Of a stretch of 6,991 nucleotides of DNA, positions 5,806 to 6,991 are shown piece after piece. Location: NCBI GenBank assembly GCA_937983495.1, contig CALKAA010000144.1, forward strand, positions 1-6,991, in the 5' to 3' direction. The notes under the pieces were generated by a model that was not told where the DNA came from, made no database searches, and worked only from the letters and a program-made list of their open reading frames with translations. The number at the start of each line of letters is the position of its first letter. The stretch's first letter is position 1. The position numbers and the translations under genes were made by a program. The DNA is from an uncultured Gemmobacter sp. GTDB taxonomy: Bacteria; Pseudomonadota; Alphaproteobacteria; Rhodobacterales; Rhodobacteraceae.

Positions 5806-6968
5806 CTGTATGGTCCATCTCCCAGAACGCCATCGGCGCTCATCTGGGCATAAAGCAGCCCTTCGCGCAGGCCACGATCCGCCACCGAAAGGCGGTCGGT
5901 CGGCCAGATGCGCATGAGGGCTTGCAGGATCGCCGCCCCCGACATGATCAGTGAATGGCGGTCGCGTCCGATGCGTGGATCGGTGCGCCGCCCCTCCGGC
6001 CCCAGCGACAGGTAATCGCGGATCACCGTATCAATCTGGTCCGAGGTCATCGACAGCCCGTCCACCTTGGTGCGGTCATAGCGCCGCAGCCCAAGGAAAC
6101 TGGCCGCCACTGTGGTCACAGTGCCAGAGGTGCCAATGATCTGGAACCCCTCGCGCGGGTTTTCGGCATTATAGGGCGAGAAACTGGCGAGATTTTCCTC
6201 GAAAAACCAGCTCATCAGCGCGAAACGGGCGGCGTCATCCTCCACATCGCCGAACTGGTCTTTCAGCGTGGCGACCCCAAGTGGAACCGAGATCCAGTCA
6301 ACCACCCGCGCGGCAGGCGCATCCCCCTTGGGGGTGAAGCCCGCATGCAGGCGCATGATGGCACGCGGGCGATCCTCGGGCGGCACGGCGGAAAGGTCGA
6401 TCCAGACCAACTCGGTCGAGCCGCCGCCAATATCCACCACCAGCAATTGTTCGGTGCGGGTCGAGACCAGCGGCGCGCAGGAGATCACCGCCAGACGCGC
6501 CTCCTCCTCGGCGGGGATGATTTCCACCGACAGGCCGGTTTCACGGCGGATCTGACGCATGAAATCGCGCGAATTGCGGGCACGGCGGCACGCCTCGGTT
6601 GCCACAAGCCGCATACGGCTGACGCCATGTTTCTCGATCTTCTTCTGACAGATGCGCAGCGCCTGGATCGTGCGCCCCATGGAGCTGCGCGACAACCGGC
6701 CCGAGGCTTCAAGCCCCACGCCCAGCTGGACAGACTTGGAAAAGCTGTCCACCACAAGAAACTGGCTGCCCTTGGGTTGGGCAATCAGCATCCGGCAACT
6801 GTTGGTGCCCAGATCCAGCGCCGCATAAAGTTGCGGCCCCGGCTGGGCGGGACGAGGGGGCGACGGTTCGACCACATTGCCCCCGCGCCCCCTGCGGGAC
6901 GGCTTGGGCCCCGGCTTGGCACCGGGCTGCGGGATCGCGTCCTCCCCTCGGGGACGCTCGGGCGTCAT
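5802..6968 (-). CDS. ppx: Ppx/GppA family phosphatase (exopolyphosphatase or pppGpp phosphohydrolase), short form
   Basis: Cytoplasmic ASKHA-fold enzyme of the family that removes terminal phosphate from inorganic polyphosphate or converts pppGpp to ppGpp. From the ATG at 6968 it has 388 residues. Residues 1-46 are a low-complexity extension rich in Pro, Arg and Gly. The ASKHA domains follow: phosphate-1 loop AALDLGTNSCRMLIA (49-63), ATEACRRARNS (123-133), the acidic IIPAEEEARLA (150-160) that holds the family's catalytic glutamate region, phosphate-2 VVDIGGGSTELVW (177-189) and GTSGTVTTVAA (279-289). It ends after ADRGLREGLLYA, so it lacks the C-terminal HD-type and further domains of the roughly 500-residue E. 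coli Ppx and GppA. The start is fixed by GGAGGG 5 nt upstream; a TTG at 6986 would add six residues and has no such site. It overlaps rlmE by 4 nt. Sequence alone cannot decide between polyphosphate and pppGpp as substrate. Confidence 0.92.
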   Translation of the reverse strand: MTPERPRGEDAIPQPGAKPGPKPSRRGRGGNVVEPSPPRPAQPGPQLYAALDLGTNSCRMLIAQPKGSQFLVVDSFSKSVQLGVGLEASGRLSRSSMGRTIQALRICQKKIEKHGVSRMRLVATEACRRARNSRDFMRQIRRETGLSVEIIPAEEEARLAVISCAPLVSTRTEQLLVVDIGGGSTELVWIDLSAVPPEDRPRAIMRLHAGFTPKGDAPAARVVDWISVPLGVATLKDQFGDVEDDAARFALMSWFFEENLASFSPYNAENPREGFQIIGTSGTVTTVAASFLGLRRYDRTKVDGLSMTSDQIDTVIRDYLSLGPEGRRTDPRIGRDRHSLIMSGAAILQALMRIWPTDRLSVADRGLREGLLYAQMSADGVLGDGPYR

Positions 6969-6973
6969 GGCCG

Positions 6974-6979
6974 CCCTCC
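6974..6979 (-). promoter_or_regulatory. Shine-Dalgarno site of the Ppx/GppA gene
   Basis: GGAGGG on the minus strand, 5 nt before the ATG at 6968. It overlaps the codons that an upstream TTG start (6986) would use, which is why I prefer the ATG. The promoter must lie beyond the right edge of the window. Confidence 0.75.
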
Positions 6980-6991
6980 ATTTCAAGTTGT

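Noticed and set aside
4933..5853. 306-codon open frame on the plus strand opposite rlmE
   Set aside because: It is antisense to a complete RlmE with its K-D-K-E tetrad and crosses the palindromic terminator; no motif.
1..6991. Mobile element, CRISPR array, phage or defence genes
   Set aside because: No transposase, integrase, direct-repeat array, target-site duplication or anomalous base composition is visible; all genes fit ordinary chromosomal families.

Overview
The window is chromosomal DNA from an alphaproteobacterium, most likely of the Rhodobacteraceae (Rhodobacterales). The evidence is the high GC content, the strongly GC-biased third codon positions, alphaproteobacterial-type LpxD and RlmE, a short single-module Ppx/GppA protein next to rlmE, and an 88-residue specialised acyl carrier protein beside lpxD. 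I assign the group from gene content and sequence style; no database search was possible. There are seven protein genes and no sign of mobile elements, tRNA, rRNA or CRISPR.

Layout from left to right. Positions 1-4090 hold a minus-strand, envelope-related gene string. Read in the direction of transcription it is an exported YkuD-type L,D-transpeptidase (2492-4090), lpxD (1371-2450), a small acyl carrier protein (1057-1323) and a FabF/NodE-type beta-ketoacyl-ACP synthase (1-1060) that runs off the left edge. Gaps are 41 and 47 nt, then a 4-nt ATGA overlap, so this is probably one operon. Positions 4091-4430 are a divergent intergenic region. Its left half contains an extensive inverted-repeat structure in the leader of the transpeptidase gene, including a stem that would cover that gene's ribosome binding site. 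Positions 4431-5000 (plus) encode a Tat-exported MepK/YcbK-type (DUF882, M15-like) murein endopeptidase, followed by a hairpin terminator at 5034-5053. Positions 5071-6968 (minus) hold a Ppx/GppA phosphatase gene and rlmE, overlapping by 4 nt, and they converge on the mepK gene.

How the genes work together. The left and middle parts concern the cell envelope. The L,D-transpeptidase should make 3-3 (mDAP-mDAP) peptidoglycan cross-links, and the divergent MepK-type enzyme belongs to the family that in E. coli cuts such links. LpxD N-acylates the lipid A precursor, and the adjoining ACP plus ketosynthase could make or carry a special acyl chain for it. The right part is unrelated housekeeping: RlmE methylates 23S rRNA, and Ppx/GppA acts on polyphosphate or pppGpp. 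All proteins belong to known families. The observations most worth a second look are the structured leader of the transpeptidase gene, the pairing of a 3-3 cross-link maker with its likely cutter across one intergenic region, and the lpxD-acp-ketosynthase cassette, which raises the question of a second or relocated LpxD.
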